DNA of 64,000 nt. Source: Phytoactinopolyspora limicola. Lineage in GTDB: Bacteria > Actinomycetota > Actinomycetes > Jiangellales > Jiangellaceae. The stretch spans positions 62,001-126,000 of the forward strand of contig NZ_JAAOEN010000011.1 in NCBI RefSeq assembly GCF_011320225.1. The letters run 5' to 3'. Positions within the stretch are counted from its first letter, which is position 1. Every line of letters starts with the position of its first letter. Below, piece by piece: positions 52,944 to 61,866 of the stretch. Made by a program: the position numbers and the translations under genes. The notes beneath the pieces are model-generated. The model did no database searches, was not told the origin of the DNA, and was given only the letters and a program-made list of their open reading frames with translations.

Positions 52944-54770
52944 TCAGTCCGCCCAGGACCAGCGCTGCGGCAAGAAGACCGCCAGCGGGTCCTGACCAGT
53001 GCCTTCGAGGCCATCCCGGAAGGCCGAGACCTGGTAGGCCGGCGAAGGCAACCACACGACGGGCAAGTCGAGCGCCAGCGCCTCGCTGTAGTTGTGCATC
53101 GCGTCCGGGTCGTTGCCGGTCAGCGTCCCGTCGATGTACTCGTCGACCTCAGGATTGGAGTAGTTGCCGAAGTTGGCCGTCGCCCCGGTGCCGAACAGCC
53201 GCTCCCCGGTCGGATATGCGTTGAAGTACCAGCTTCCCTGGGTACCGAAGAACGACAGCTGCCACGAGCAGGCGTCCTCATCTGGCTCACACGGCACACT
53301 CTGGCCGAGCACCTGGTTCAGCGGCTCGGATGCGATGTTGAGGTCGATACCTGCCTTGGCCAGGGAAGACTTGAGCTCCGACATCATGTTGTCGGTCTCG
53401 GTGGAGCCGCTCTGGGCGAGCACCGTCATCTCGAACGTCGTGCCGGCGTCGATGCCGTCGCCACATTGTCCGTCGCCGGTTCCGGCGTTCTCGCACACCG
53501 CGAACCCGTCGTCGCCTATCACCCAGCCGTTGCTGGTCAGCAGCTCGATCGAGGTGTCGACGTCGAACTCGTAGGGGTTGGACTTCTGCGTCTCGGATAG
53601 GAAGTCCGACGGCGGGTTCTGCGGAACCGGCCCATAGGTCGGCAGCGCGGTACCGTGCCAGATCACGTTCGCGATGCTGTCTTGGTCGACCGCGTGCTGG
53701 ATCGCCTGCCGGGCGTAGAGCTGTTGGAAGACCGGGCCCATGTCCGGGTTGTTGAAGTTGAACGGCAGATAGGTGATGGACCATCCGGCCCAGGGCTCGA
53801 CGACGTACCCGCGGCCCTCGAACTCGGCCTGCTGGTCCAGCGCGGACGCCGGCAGGTACCCGTAGTCGAGCTCACCGGCGCGCAACGCGTTCAGCTGAGC
53901 ATCTGCGCTGGTGAACGGCTGAAGGACAACCGTCTGGATCCCCGCGGGGTCGTTGCCGTCGTAGTTCTCGTTGGCTTTGAGCGTCACCTGGCCGGTTGAG
54001 GTCCAGCCGTCCACGGTGAAGGGCCCGTTGACCACGCTCCACAGGGGATTCGAGGCGTAGCTGTCGGTCTGTTCGGCCTGGCCGACCAGGTAGTCCCAGA
54101 CCTCTTCGGCACCGTCCGGGGTGCGGTCGTGGTCGTCGATTTCGCCGTCGTCGCTGGTCTTGTTCCACGCGTGGGTGGGCAGCGCGGCCAGGTTCACCAA
54201 CTGGTTGTACAGCAGCCAGTCCTGGTTGTAGACGTCGTCGAAGGTGATCTCGAACGTCGTGTCGTCGATGGTCTCCCACGACTCGATGTTGTCCGGGATC
54301 CGGCCGGCCGCGTAACCGCCCCACTGCTCTTTGTTGGCGTCCACGAGGTTGTACCAGAACTCGACGTCGCGGGAGGTGACCGGCTCACCGTCACTCCAGG
54401 AGAGGTCATCCAGCGAGATGGTCACCATGCGGCCGTCCGTGGAGAACTCGACGTCGGTGGCGAGGCTGCCGGTGTGGTCCCAGGCGACCTCGCCGGAGGC
54501 GCCGTGCACGTTGATCACCGGGGTCCACAACGCTCGACGGATGGCGGCGTTGTGGGTGGCCATGTACTCCGGCAATGCCATGGGGAGGATCCAGTTCGGC
54601 GTGGCATTGGGTGGGAGCGCGTAGGTGATGCTGTCGCGGCCCTGGGTGTCCGCGCTCCCCGTCCCGTCGCCGGCGCCGTCGTCGCCGCCGCACGCTGCCA
54701 GCGCGAGCGATGTCGACAACACACCGACCGCGAGCAACCTCGGCCCGCGGCCGCCTAGTGGATGTTGCAT
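52944..54770 (-). CDS. Family-5 extracellular solute-binding lipoprotein
   Basis: The 608-residue protein has a lipoprotein signal (LLAVGVLSTSLALAAC, Cys27) and the SBP_bac_5 pattern: SDGEPVTSRDVEFWYNLVDA near residue 145, FEITFDDVYNQDWLLYNQLV, then a C-terminal RQAIQHAVDQDSIANVIWHG. It catches a peptide, nickel complex or, for some members, an oligosaccharide outside the membrane. ATG 54770 follows AGGAG. It heads the operon that ends with a ROK sugar kinase, which favours a sugar-containing ligand. Confidence 0.93.
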   Translation of the reverse strand: MQHPLGGRGPRLLAVGVLSTSLALAACGGDDGAGDGTGSADTQGRDSITYALPPNATPNWILPMALPEYMATHNAAIRRALWTPVINVHGASGEVAWDHTGSLATDVEFSTDGRMVTISLDDLSWSDGEPVTSRDVEFWYNLVDANKEQWGGYAAGRIPDNIESWETIDDTTFEITFDDVYNQDWLLYNQLVNLAALPTHAWNKTSDDGEIDDHDRTPDGAEEVWDYLVGQAEQTDSYASNPLWSVVNGPFTVDGWTSTGQVTLKANENYDGNDPAGIQTVVLQPFTSADAQLNALRAGELDYGYLPASALDQQAEFEGRGYVVEPWAGWSITYLPFNFNNPDMGPVFQQLYARQAIQHAVDQDSIANVIWHGTALPTYGPVPQNPPSDFLSETQKSNPYEFDVDTSIELLTSNGWVIGDDGFAVCENAGTGDGQCGDGIDAGTTFEMTVLAQSGSTETDNMMSELKSSLAKAGIDLNIASEPLNQVLGQSVPCEPDEDACSWQLSFFGTQGSWYFNAYPTGERLFGTGATANFGNYSNPEVDEYIDGTLTGNDPDAMHNYSEALALDLPVVWLPSPAYQVSAFRDGLEGTGQDPLAVFLPQRWSWAD

Positions 54771-55001
54771 CGGCACTCCTTTGACTTCTGAGGTCAACGA
54801 CAGCCGCGCCGGCCGGTCGATGTCGGCCATTGTTTACGCATCCGTCGCATAATGTTCGGCACACTAGCTCTCATACTTCGATCCGTGCAACCCCTGAATC
54901 GAACTTAATTTGCGCTCTTCATTCGATCAATCGCCATACATGTCGCAGGTTGCCCGAGCGTCACCGCCTGATACCGTGGGAATCGCCTGACGAACCGAAC
55001 T

Positions 55002-55014
55002 AAGTAGTCCACTT
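55002..55014. promoter_or_regulatory. Candidate ROK repressor operator
   Basis: AAGT-AGTCC-ACTT is a dyad just upstream of the ROK regulator start in the 259-bp divergent region, within ACTAAGTAGTCCACTTTTTA. AT-rich AAGT/ACTT dyads are common for ROK (NagC-like) repressors. The rest of 54771-55029 holds AT-rich promoter sequence and no gene. Confidence 0.4.
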
Positions 55015-55029
55015 TTTACGAAGAGGCGG

Positions 55030-56232
55030 TTGAACGGACCCGTGGCCGGTGGGGACAACACCATTGACCCTGTACACGCGAGCATCATGACGTTGCTCGC
55101 GACGGGCCAGATCACCTCGCGCAGCGACATCGCCCGCGAGCTGGGCCTGGCCCCCTCCACCGTGTCTCTACGCGTGAACGAGTTGATCGAAACCGGGATC
55201 ATCGTCGAAGCCGGCACCGGGCGCTCCACGGGAGGACGGCGCCCCCGCGTACTCGAACTCAACCGGACAGCCGGCCATGTCCTGGTCGCCGACCTCGGTG
55301 GCAAACACGCCCGGGTCGCCCTCGTGGATCTACTAGGCCAGCCCCGCCAGGTGGAAGAGGTCGAACTCGACATCACCGAGGGCCCACCCGCAGTCCTCGA
55401 CCGGCTCGCCACCGCGCTGACCGCCATGGCGAAGACCGGCGACTCGCGGACCCGCGGCCCAGAACCATCGTCGGATCCTGGACTCGGTGACCTCCGCGGC
55501 ACCGCGCTGACCTTGCCAGGGCCCGTCGACGTCGACCACGGGTGGGTCGATTCACCGTCGCGGATGCCCGGCTGGCACCGGTTCCCCGTCCGAGACTGGC
55601 TCGTCGAACGCTTCGGCGTGCCGTGCGTGATCGAGAACGACGCCAACGCCATGGCCCTGGCCGCACATCACGCACACCAGCCATCCATCCGGCACAGCAT
55701 CTTCGCCAAAGCCGGGACCGCCATCGGCTGCGGACTCGTCATCGACGGCGTGATCCACCGCGGCAGCACCGGCGCGGCCGGAGACCTCACTCACGTACGT
55801 GTCGCCGCCGCCGATCACCGCGCGTGCAGCTGCGGCAACGCCGGCTGCCTGGAGACCATCGCCAGCGGATCCGCACTGGTCCAGCACGTACGCGCGGACG
55901 GCATGGACGTCCACACCACCACCGATGTCGTGGCCGCCGCCCGCGACGCCGATCCGATCGCCACCACCCGGATCCGCAGCGCCGGACGTGCACTCGGCGA
56001 GACCCTGAGCCCGGTGGTGAACTTCGTCAACCCGGACGCGGTGTTCCTCGGTGGGGTGTTGTCCGTCGTCGAGCCGTTCGTCGCCGCCGTGCGCAGTCAG
56101 CTCTACGAAGGCTGTCATCCGCTAGTCACCCGTGATCTCTACATCGGCCAGAGCCCCGTGGGAATCGACGCTGGTGTGCTCGGTGCCAGCCGCGCGATTC
56201 TGGACCACGTCCTCACCCCTGCCCTGAACTGA
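55030..56232 (+). CDS. ROK-family transcriptional repressor
   Basis: The 400-residue protein has an N-terminal winged helix (ITSRSDIARELGLAPSTVSL, TGRSTGGRRPRVLELN) followed by a ROK sugar-kinase-like domain with a canonical zinc motif CSCGNAGCLE and GAAGDLTHVR. Such repressors sense a sugar or aminosugar. Divergence from the family-5 uptake operon indicates local control of that operon. TTG 55030 or GTG 55042 is the start; neither has an ideal ribosome site. Confidence 0.92.
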   Translation: MNGPVAGGDNTIDPVHASIMTLLATGQITSRSDIARELGLAPSTVSLRVNELIETGIIVEAGTGRSTGGRRPRVLELNRTAGHVLVADLGGKHARVALVDLLGQPRQVEEVELDITEGPPAVLDRLATALTAMAKTGDSRTRGPEPSSDPGLGDLRGTALTLPGPVDVDHGWVDSPSRMPGWHRFPVRDWLVERFGVPCVIENDANAMALAAHHAHQPSIRHSIFAKAGTAIGCGLVIDGVIHRGSTGAAGDLTHVRVAAADHRACSCGNAGCLETIASGSALVQHVRADGMDVHTTTDVVAAARDADPIATTRIRSAGRALGETLSPVVNFVNPDAVFLGGVLSVVEPFVAAVRSQLYEGCHPLVTRDLYIGQSPVGIDAGVLGASRAILDHVLTPALN

Positions 56233-56295
56233 CCTCCGCCTCCTGCTGGATTCCGGCCGGCGAGCCAGCAACGGGCGGATCAGCAGACAGGCGGA

Positions 56296-57678
56296 TCAGC
56301 AGACGGGCAGCCGCTCGGCCAGATACATCTCGACCCGGTCGACGCCGACCCGGTCTTGCCGCATGGAGTCGCGTTCCCGCACGGTGACCGCGTGGTCGTC
56401 GAGGGTGTCGAAGTCCACCGTCACGCAGAACGGTGTACCGATCTCGTCCTGACGACGGTAACGCCGGCCGATGGCGCCAGCATCGTCGAAGTCGACGTTC
56501 CACCGGGCCCGCAACGTCCGGGCCAGCTCCCGCGCCATCGGCGACAATTCGCTGTTACGCGACAACGGGAGCACGGCTGCCTTGACCGGCGCCAACCGAG
56601 GATCGAACCGCAGAACAGTGCGCCGCTCGACCCCACCCTTGGCGTTAGGGGCCTCGTCGGCGTCGTGGGCGTCGAGGAGGAAGGCGAGAACCGAGCGGGT
56701 CAAACCAGCGGCCGGTTCGATCACATACGGAATCCATCGCTCACCTTTCTCCTGGTCGAAATAGCTCAGCTCCACACCGGAATGTTTGGCATGGGTGGCG
56801 AGGTCGAAGTCGGTGCGGTTGGCGATCCCCTCCAGCTCGGCGAACTCCGCGCCGCCTACGCTGAACCGGTACTCGATGTCGACGGTCCGCTTCGAGTAGT
56901 GGGAGAGCTTCTCGGCCGGATGCTCGTACAGGCGTAGGTTGTCCGGCGACAACCCGAGGTCGACGTACCAGTTCCAGCGCTCTTGTAGCCAGTACTCGTG
57001 CCATTCCTCGTCGGTGCCCGGCTCGACGAGGAACTCCATCTCCATCTGCTCGAACTCGCGGGTGCGGAAGATGAAGTTGCCGGGGGTGATCTCGTTGCGG
57101 AACGACTTACCCGTCTGCGCGATACCGAACGGTGGCTTCTTCCGGGCGGTGTTCATCACGTTCAACACGTTGACGAAGATGCCTTGGGCGGTCTCGGGCC
57201 GCAGATAGTGCAGCCCCTCACCGGACTCGACGGGACCAAGGAAGGTCTTGAGCAACCCGTTGAACATCCGCGGCTCGGTCCAGGACCGGCGCGCACCACA
57301 CGTCGGGCAGACCACCCCAGCCAGGCCACCGTCCGGTGCCTGGCCGCGGCGCTCGGTGTGTTCCTCCTCCAGCTGGTCGGCCCGGTAGCGGCGGTGACAC
57401 GACTGGCACTCAACCAACGGGTCGACGAAGGCGTCCACATGCCCGGAGGCAACCCAGACGTCGCGCGGAAGGATCACCGCGGAGTCGATCCCGACGACGT
57501 CGTCGCGCTGTTGGACCATAGCCCGCCACCACTGGCGGCGGATGTTCTCCTTGAGCTCGACCCCAAGCGGGCCGTAGTCCCACGCCGACCTGGTTCCGCC
57601 GTAGATCTCACCGGTGGAGTAGACGAATCCGCGCCGTTTGGCCAGAGAGGTGATGGCGTCGACGGGCGAGGGTGGCAC
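56296..57678 (-). CDS. glyS: Glycyl-tRNA synthetase (single-chain, eukaryote-like)
   Basis: The 460-residue class II synthetase has [20 protein letters not shown], a zinc-like CQSCHRR...CPTCGARR pair, [36 protein letters not shown] (motif 2), [14 protein letters not shown] (motif 3) and an anticodon domain. It charges tRNA-Gly. GTG 57678 has GGAGTG 8 nt upstream. It is separated from the YibE/F gene by 52 nt, both on the minus strand. Confidence 0.97.
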   Translation of the reverse strand: MPPSPVDAITSLAKRRGFVYSTGEIYGGTRSAWDYGPLGVELKENIRRQWWRAMVQQRDDVVGIDSAVILPRDVWVASGHVDAFVDPLVECQSCHRRYRADQLEEEHTERRGQAPDGGLAGVVCPTCGARRSWTEPRMFNGLLKTFLGPVESGEGLHYLRPETAQGIFVNVLNVMNTARKKPPFGIAQTGKSFRNEITPGNFIFRTREFEQMEMEFLVEPGTDEEWHEYWLQERWNWYVDLGLSPDNLRLYEHPAEKLSHYSKRTVDIEYRFSVGGAEFAELEGIANRTDFDLATHAKHSGVELSYFDQEKGERWIPYVIEPAAGLTRSVLAFLLDAHDADEAPNAKGGVERRTVLRFDPRLAPVKAAVLPLSRNSELSPMARELARTLRARWNVDFDDAGAIGRRYRRQDEIGTPFCVTVDFDTLDDHAVTVRERDSMRQDRVGVDRVEMYLAERLPVC

Positions 57679-57730
57679 GGGCGTTCACTCCATCCGGCTG
57701 GCTGTCGGCGAATGTCCGCGTCCGACGTTA

Positions 57731-58981
57731 TCAGCGGGCCCGGCTGGCGGCACCGGCGCGTTGACCCGGCCGAGACCGGCGCCGGCCGCCCCGTTCGGCT
57801 GGTTCCTGCCGCACCGCCAGCACGGCCAAAGCCGTGGTGACCGGCACGGCCGCGATGATCCCCAAACCGCCGACGAGTGCCCGCACCACCTCTTGCGCAA
57901 CCGCCTCGGTGGTTAGCGCGTCCACCACCCCCTGCCCGGCCACGCTGAACAGCATTAGCAGCGGCAACGACGCACCCACGTAGGCAAGGACCAGCGTATT
58001 AACCGTGGCTGCCACGTGCTCTCGGCCGATCCGCATCCCGGCTGCGAAGAGTTCGCGTCGGGTCGAGTTGGGATTGGCCGCGGACAGCTCCCAGATGGTG
58101 GCCGTCTGGGTCACGGTGGTGTCGTCGAGTACCCCCAGCGCCCCCACTACCAGCCCAGCCAGCAGCAGGCCGCGGATGTTGAAGTCGGCGTTGACGGTGC
58201 CGATATACGCCGCGGCGTGGTCGACGAGCCCGGTGAACTGCCCGAGGGCGGTGAACAGAGCACCGAGAACACCGGTCAGGGTCAGGCTGATGAGGGTCCC
58301 GATCAGTGCCACCGACGTCCGGATGGAGACACCATGTGACATGTACAGCGTCACGATCATGATCAACGACGCACCCACCACCGCTACCGGCAACGGATCT
58401 CGCCCGGCTAACAGGGCCGGCAGCAGGAACGTGACGATCACGATCACCGAGATCGCCAACCCACCCAGCGCGGCGAGCCCGCGCCATCGGGACAACACCA
58501 CTACCGCGACGGCGAAGAGCAGGCCAAGCCACAGCAGCGGCATGCCGCGTTGGAAGTCGGTGACCTCGTAGCGCTGGTCGAGTGGCGCCTCCGGCTGGCC
58601 CGCGAGGACCACCTTGTCGCCGACATCGAAGGTGGGCGCGCCGTCACCGAACCACAACGAGACAACCGTCTCCTCGCCCTTGTCCGGGCCGGAGGTCACC
58701 AGGACAACCGCCTCTTCGCACTCACCCGCCGGCTGCCGACCGTGGGTGTGCCCGCCTGTTGGTGGCGCACCATCGATGTCTTCACAGGGCCGGATGTCGA
58801 GGATTTCGGCGTCGGTACGGACTCCGGAGTCGATCCGCGGCGGATCTCCGGATGGCCACAAGACGACCATGCCAGCGATGGTGGCGATGATCAGCGGGAT
58901 CAGCACCGATAGGACGGCCTTGCGCACCCGCGGGCTGGCCGGCGGCGTCTCCGGATGCATGTGCGAATGGCCCCCGGTCAC
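57731..58981 (-). CDS. YibE/F-family membrane protein
   Basis: The 416-residue protein has an N-terminal helix (AVLSVLIPLIIATIAGMVVL), an extracytosolic domain (about 45-145) and seven or more helices including FAVAVVVLSRWRGLAALGGL and GVLDDTTVTQTATIWEL, the YibE/F signature. The function of this family is unknown. GTG 58981 overlaps the preceding gene's stop (GTGA), so it is cotranscribed with the monooxygenase-like gene. The C-terminus is Arg-rich. Confidence 0.9.
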   Translation of the reverse strand: MTGGHSHMHPETPPASPRVRKAVLSVLIPLIIATIAGMVVLWPSGDPPRIDSGVRTDAEILDIRPCEDIDGAPPTGGHTHGRQPAGECEEAVVLVTSGPDKGEETVVSLWFGDGAPTFDVGDKVVLAGQPEAPLDQRYEVTDFQRGMPLLWLGLLFAVAVVVLSRWRGLAALGGLAISVIVIVTFLLPALLAGRDPLPVAVVGASLIMIVTLYMSHGVSIRTSVALIGTLISLTLTGVLGALFTALGQFTGLVDHAAAYIGTVNADFNIRGLLLAGLVVGALGVLDDTTVTQTATIWELSAANPNSTRRELFAAGMRIGREHVAATVNTLVLAYVGASLPLLMLFSVAGQGVVDALTTEAVAQEVVRALVGGLGIIAAVPVTTALAVLAVRQEPAERGGRRRSRPGQRAGAASRAR

Positions 58982-59391
58982 CGCTGCCGCCCTTCACCCT
59001 GATGCCCGACATCGGTCTGGACAGGGCGATCCAGATCGGTCTCGACGACCGGCGCGGCCGCCGACCCGAGGCCGACGTCCTCCGCGTCCACCGCGCGCGC
59101 CCCGGCGTCATCGTCGGTGAGCAGCTCGAACGCGGTGGGCTCGTCGACAGCCCGGGACAAGAGCGGCACGGCCCGCAGTTTCACCTCGTACGCCGACAAT
59201 GCCCGCCGATACGAACCGACGTCGTGCCACAGACTGGTGAGCACCCACAACGTGGGGTCGTCGGCCGCCCGACCCACATGACCGCCTCGCCACCCAGCCT
59301 GATCAGCCAGCACTCGAAGGGCAGCCCGGGCGTGGTCTCGGAACTCCACCGCCTCATGGCGGGGCACCCGGTACCGGGTGATCACGAGCAT
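58978..59391 (-). CDS. Antibiotic biosynthesis monooxygenase-like (ABM) protein
   Basis: Counted from ATG 59391 the protein has 137 residues. The N-terminal 85 residues form an ABM-type ferredoxin-like fold (LVITRYRVPRHEAVEFRDHA, LWVLTSLWHDVGSYRRALSA). The remaining 50 residues are acidic and look disordered. AAAGGA precedes the start. ABM proteins range from heme-degrading enzymes to anthrone oxygenases, so the function is open. It overlaps the YibE/F gene. Confidence 0.8.
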   Translation of the reverse strand: MLVITRYRVPRHEAVEFRDHARAALRVLADQAGWRGGHVGRAADDPTLWVLTSLWHDVGSYRRALSAYEVKLRAVPLLSRAVDEPTAFELLTDDDAGARAVDAEDVGLGSAAAPVVETDLDRPVQTDVGHQGEGRQR

Positions 59392-59496
59392 CTCTGTCCT
59401 TTCGCCGGCCCGACGATACGTCGATCGGCGGCCCGGGTAGCGGGGCGGCCAGCTTGGGGAGCCGCTGCCCACACCGTGCCGTGCCACCTCGTAGAG

Positions 59497-59524
59497 TTGA
59501 CAAACGCACGGCAGAGCATAGTGG
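59497..59524 (+). promoter_or_regulatory. Promoter upstream of the DUF6703 gene
   Basis: TTGACA (59497-59502), a 16-nt spacer and TAGTGG (59519-59524) make a plausible vegetative promoter reading toward the gene at 59610, with a leader of about 80 nt. Confidence 0.4.
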
Positions 59525-59609
59525 GCCGAGGTCGTACCATGCATGGAGCCCACCGTGCCGCCGTACGGCAGCAGGGACCCACCACCGGCCCCCACATCGA
59601 GGACGTCTC

Positions 59610-60017
59610 GTGTCGAAGAACCGCCGCCAGCAACGCCGCTCGCCGAACCGGCGCCCGGGTACACCGGGCTCGGCACCACGGGCTCCCCGGCCGGCGAGCA
59701 GCCGCCGCCCAGCCCCGGCTCCCGCGCCGCGGCAAGGCTGGCGGGCCGGGCTGGAACGGGTCAGTTACCCGCTGCTGGTCCGGCTGACCAGCGCGCCGAA
59801 ATGGCTGCTGGGGGTGGTGACCGCAGGTGTATTGCTGGGTGGCTTGCTTGCGCCCAGGCCGTGGGCACCGCTGCTGCTGACCTTGGTGGTCGCGTTTCTC
59901 ACCTGGCTCTTGGTGCTGGCCTGGCCGCGCCTGGAGCCGACCTCGCGGACTATCCGCGCCGGGGTGATCGGGGCGTTGCTGGCCATCGTCATCGCACAGT
60001 CTGTCGGAGCGTTGTAA
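59610..60017 (+). CDS. DUF6703-like small membrane protein
   Basis: The 135-residue protein has a basic, Pro/Arg/Ala-rich N-terminal half (SKNRRQQRRSPNRRPGTPGS) and three hydrophobic segments (WLLGVVTAGVLLGGLLA, LLLTLVVAFLTWLLVLAW, AGVIGALLAIVIAQSV). It resembles the small actinobacterial DUF6703 proteins found beside fur/zur genes. GTG 59610 follows GAGGA by 6 nt. It converges on zur with 10 nt between stops. Confidence 0.8.
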   Translation: MSKNRRQQRRSPNRRPGTPGSAPRAPRPASSRRPAPAPAPRQGWRAGLERVSYPLLVRLTSAPKWLLGVVTAGVLLGGLLAPRPWAPLLLTLVVAFLTWLLVLAWPRLEPTSRTIRAGVIGALLAIVIAQSVGAL

Positions 60018-60027
60018 GCGGCGACGC

Positions 60028-60462
60028 TCAGCGGCCAGCCGGCCCACCACTCTGTGCGGCACAACGCGGGCAGGTGCCGAAGATCTCCAAGGTGTGCGAG
60101 ACGTCGACATAGCCGTGTTCTTTGGCCACTGAGTTGGTCCACCGTTCGACCGCCGGTCCGGCGATCTCGACCGTGGCTCCGCACGATCGACACACCATAT
60201 GGTGATGGTGCTCGTCTCGGGCGCAGCGCCGGTACGCGGCCTCACCGCCGGCCGTGCGCAGCACGTCGACCCGGCCGTCATCGGCGAGGGTCTGCAGCGT
60301 CCGATACACCGTGGCGAGCCCGACACTCATCCCGCGGGTACGGAGGATGGCGTGGAGGTCCTGTGCGCTGATGAAGTCTTCGGTCTCGTCGAGAACCTCG
60401 TCGACCGCCGCCCGTTGCCGCGTCCGGCGTTGCTCTTTGACCGGTTGCTCTTGTGGCGACAC
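60028..60462 (-). CDS. zur: Fur-family regulator, Zur
   Basis: The 144-residue protein has a Fur winged helix (QRAAVDEVLDETEDFISAQD, SVGLATVYRTLQTLADDGRV), the metal cluster DEHHHHMVCRSCG, and a second structural CPRC pair for zinc. Divergence from znuABC with a Zur-box-like dyad in between supports Zur rather than Fur. It should repress zinc uptake when zinc is plentiful. Confidence 0.92.
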   Translation of the reverse strand: MSPQEQPVKEQRRTRQRAAVDEVLDETEDFISAQDLHAILRTRGMSVGLATVYRTLQTLADDGRVDVLRTAGGEAAYRRCARDEHHHHMVCRSCGATVEIAGPAVERWTNSVAKEHGYVDVSHTLEIFGTCPRCAAQSGGPAGR

Positions 60463-60587
60463 TGGTTGCGCCCGCCTCCCGTACGACGTCGGTTGCCCCT
60501 ACAGGTCCCAGCTTAACGTCGCGGCTGCCAATTGCAGGGGAGGCCGACACCCACCTCTCGGTGCAAACTCACACCTAAGGCGACCTT

Positions 60588-60617
60588 TTGACAATGGTTG
60601 TCATGCTACATGAGAAT
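60588..60617 (+). promoter_or_regulatory. znuA promoter and Zur box
   Basis: TTGACA (60588-60593), an 18-nt spacer and GAGAAT (60612-60617) place transcription near the ATG at 60625, implying a leaderless message. The dyad TGACAATGGTTGTCA (60589-60603) overlaps the -35 box and fits the 7-1-7 layout of actinobacterial Zur boxes. Confidence 0.7.
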
Positions 60618-60624
60618 GTATCCC

Positions 60625-61701
60625 ATGACCACTCGCTTTCTCGCCCGCGGGCTTGCGCTGCTCGCGGCATCCGGGCTGTTTATCGCGGGCTGCGGCGCCG
60701 ACGATGCCGACGACACCCCCGCCCAGGCGGCTGGGGGCGACGGCCCTACTATCGCCGCCGCGTTCTATCCGCTGGCATTCGTCGCCGAGCGAGTGGCCGG
60801 TGACCACGCCTCCGTCGAAAGCCTGACCCAACCCGGTGTCGAATCCCACGACCTGGAGCTCACCGGCCGGCAGGTCGGTACGGTGGTCGATGCCGACGTG
60901 GTGGTGTACCTCGAGGGATACCAACCCGCCGTCGATGCCGCCATCGAGCAGGACGGTTCCGGTGTGGCGTTCGACGTCGCCACCGTCGTCGACCTCATCC
61001 CCGACGACCACGACGACCACGGACACGACGACGACCACGACGACCACGGACACGACGACGACCACGACGACCACGGACACGACGACGACCACGACGACCA
61101 CGGACACGACGACGACCACGACGACCACGGACACGACGACGACCACGACGATCACGGACACGATCACGACCACGGCGATCTCGACGGCGATCCCCATCTC
61201 TGGCTGGATCCCACCAACATGGCGCTGATCGCCGACGGTGTGGCCGACGCGTTGTCCGACGTCGACCCCGACCACGCCGACACCTATCGCGCCAACGCCG
61301 AGCAACTCCGGGCGGAGCTGGAAGAACTCGACGACGAATACCAGACGGGTCTCGCGCAATGCGAACGGACGCTGATCGTCGTCAGCCACGAAGCGTTCGG
61401 CTATCTCGCACATCGGTACGGCCTCGATCAACTCGGGGTCGCCGGAATCGACCCCGACGCCGAGCCGTCCGCGGCGAGGGTGGCTCAGGTACACGACACC
61501 ATCCGCGAGCAGAACGTCACCACCATCTTCTACGAGCGCCTGACCAGCCCGGATGTCGTCGAAGCGATCGCTGGAGACCTCGGTTTGGAGACCGCCGTCC
61601 TCGATCCCATCGAAGGCTTGACCGACGAGACGATCGACGAGGACTACTTCAGCCTGATGCGTTCCAACTTGGACGCGTTGCGCGCCGCCAACGGCTGCTG
61701 A
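60625..61701 (+). CDS. znuA: Zinc ABC transporter substrate-binding lipoprotein
   Basis: The 358-residue protein has a lipobox LFIAGC (Cys23), AAFYPLAFVAERVAGDHASV of the cluster-9 family, a long His/Asp loop (about 128-186), LWLDPTNMALIADGVADAL, and the metal ligand regions SHEAFGYLAHRYGLDQLGV and DPIEGLTDETIDEDYFSLM. It binds zinc outside the membrane for ZnuBC. ATG 60625 fits the leaderless promoter; in-frame ATGs at 60610 and 60616 lie within the -10 region. The His loop is an expanded 27-bp tandem repeat. Confidence 0.95.
   Translation: MTTRFLARGLALLAASGLFIAGCGADDADDTPAQAAGGDGPTIAAAFYPLAFVAERVAGDHASVESLTQPGVESHDLELTGRQVGTVVDADVVVYLEGYQPAVDAAIEQDGSGVAFDVATVVDLIPDDHDDHGHDDDHDDHGHDDDHDDHGHDDDHDDHGHDDDHDDHGHDDDHDDHGHDHDHGDLDGDPHLWLDPTNMALIADGVADALSDVDPDHADTYRANAEQLRAELEELDDEYQTGLAQCERTLIVVSHEAFGYLAHRYGLDQLGVAGIDPDAEPSAARVAQVHDTIREQNVTTIFYERLTSPDVVEAIAGDLGLETAVLDPIEGLTDETIDEDYFSLMRSNLDALRAANGC
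61021..61155 (+). repeat. Five 27-bp repeats encoding the ZnuA His-rich loop
   Basis: Units start at 61021, 61048, 61075, 61102 and 61129 and each encodes GHDDDHDDH; only the last has a base change. The near-identity indicates recent copy-number change by slippage. The loop is expected to bind zinc loosely and pass it to the main site. Confidence 0.95.
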
Positions 61702-61711
61702 GGCGCCGTCC

Positions 61712-61772
61712 CGGTGATCGCCGCATTCGCGCTCCCATTCCCGTGATGGGGGTACGGATGCGGCGATGACCG
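61712..61772. terminator. Hairpin between znuA and znuC
   Basis: Arms 61712-61726 (CGGTGATCGCCGCAT) and 61758-61772 pair with one mismatch. A second stem CTCCCAT/ATGGGGG is nested in the loop. A further dyad, GGTACCGTTATAGCGGTAAC, follows at about 61802-61821. It may attenuate transcription from znuA into znuCB. Confidence 0.6.
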
Positions 61773-61866
61773 CGCCCGATGCCGGTCATCATCTGAGAAT
61801 CGGTACCGTTATAGCGGTAACAGGTCTCGGATGGTCACCGGAAGGCGCAAGCAGTGAGGAGTCGCG

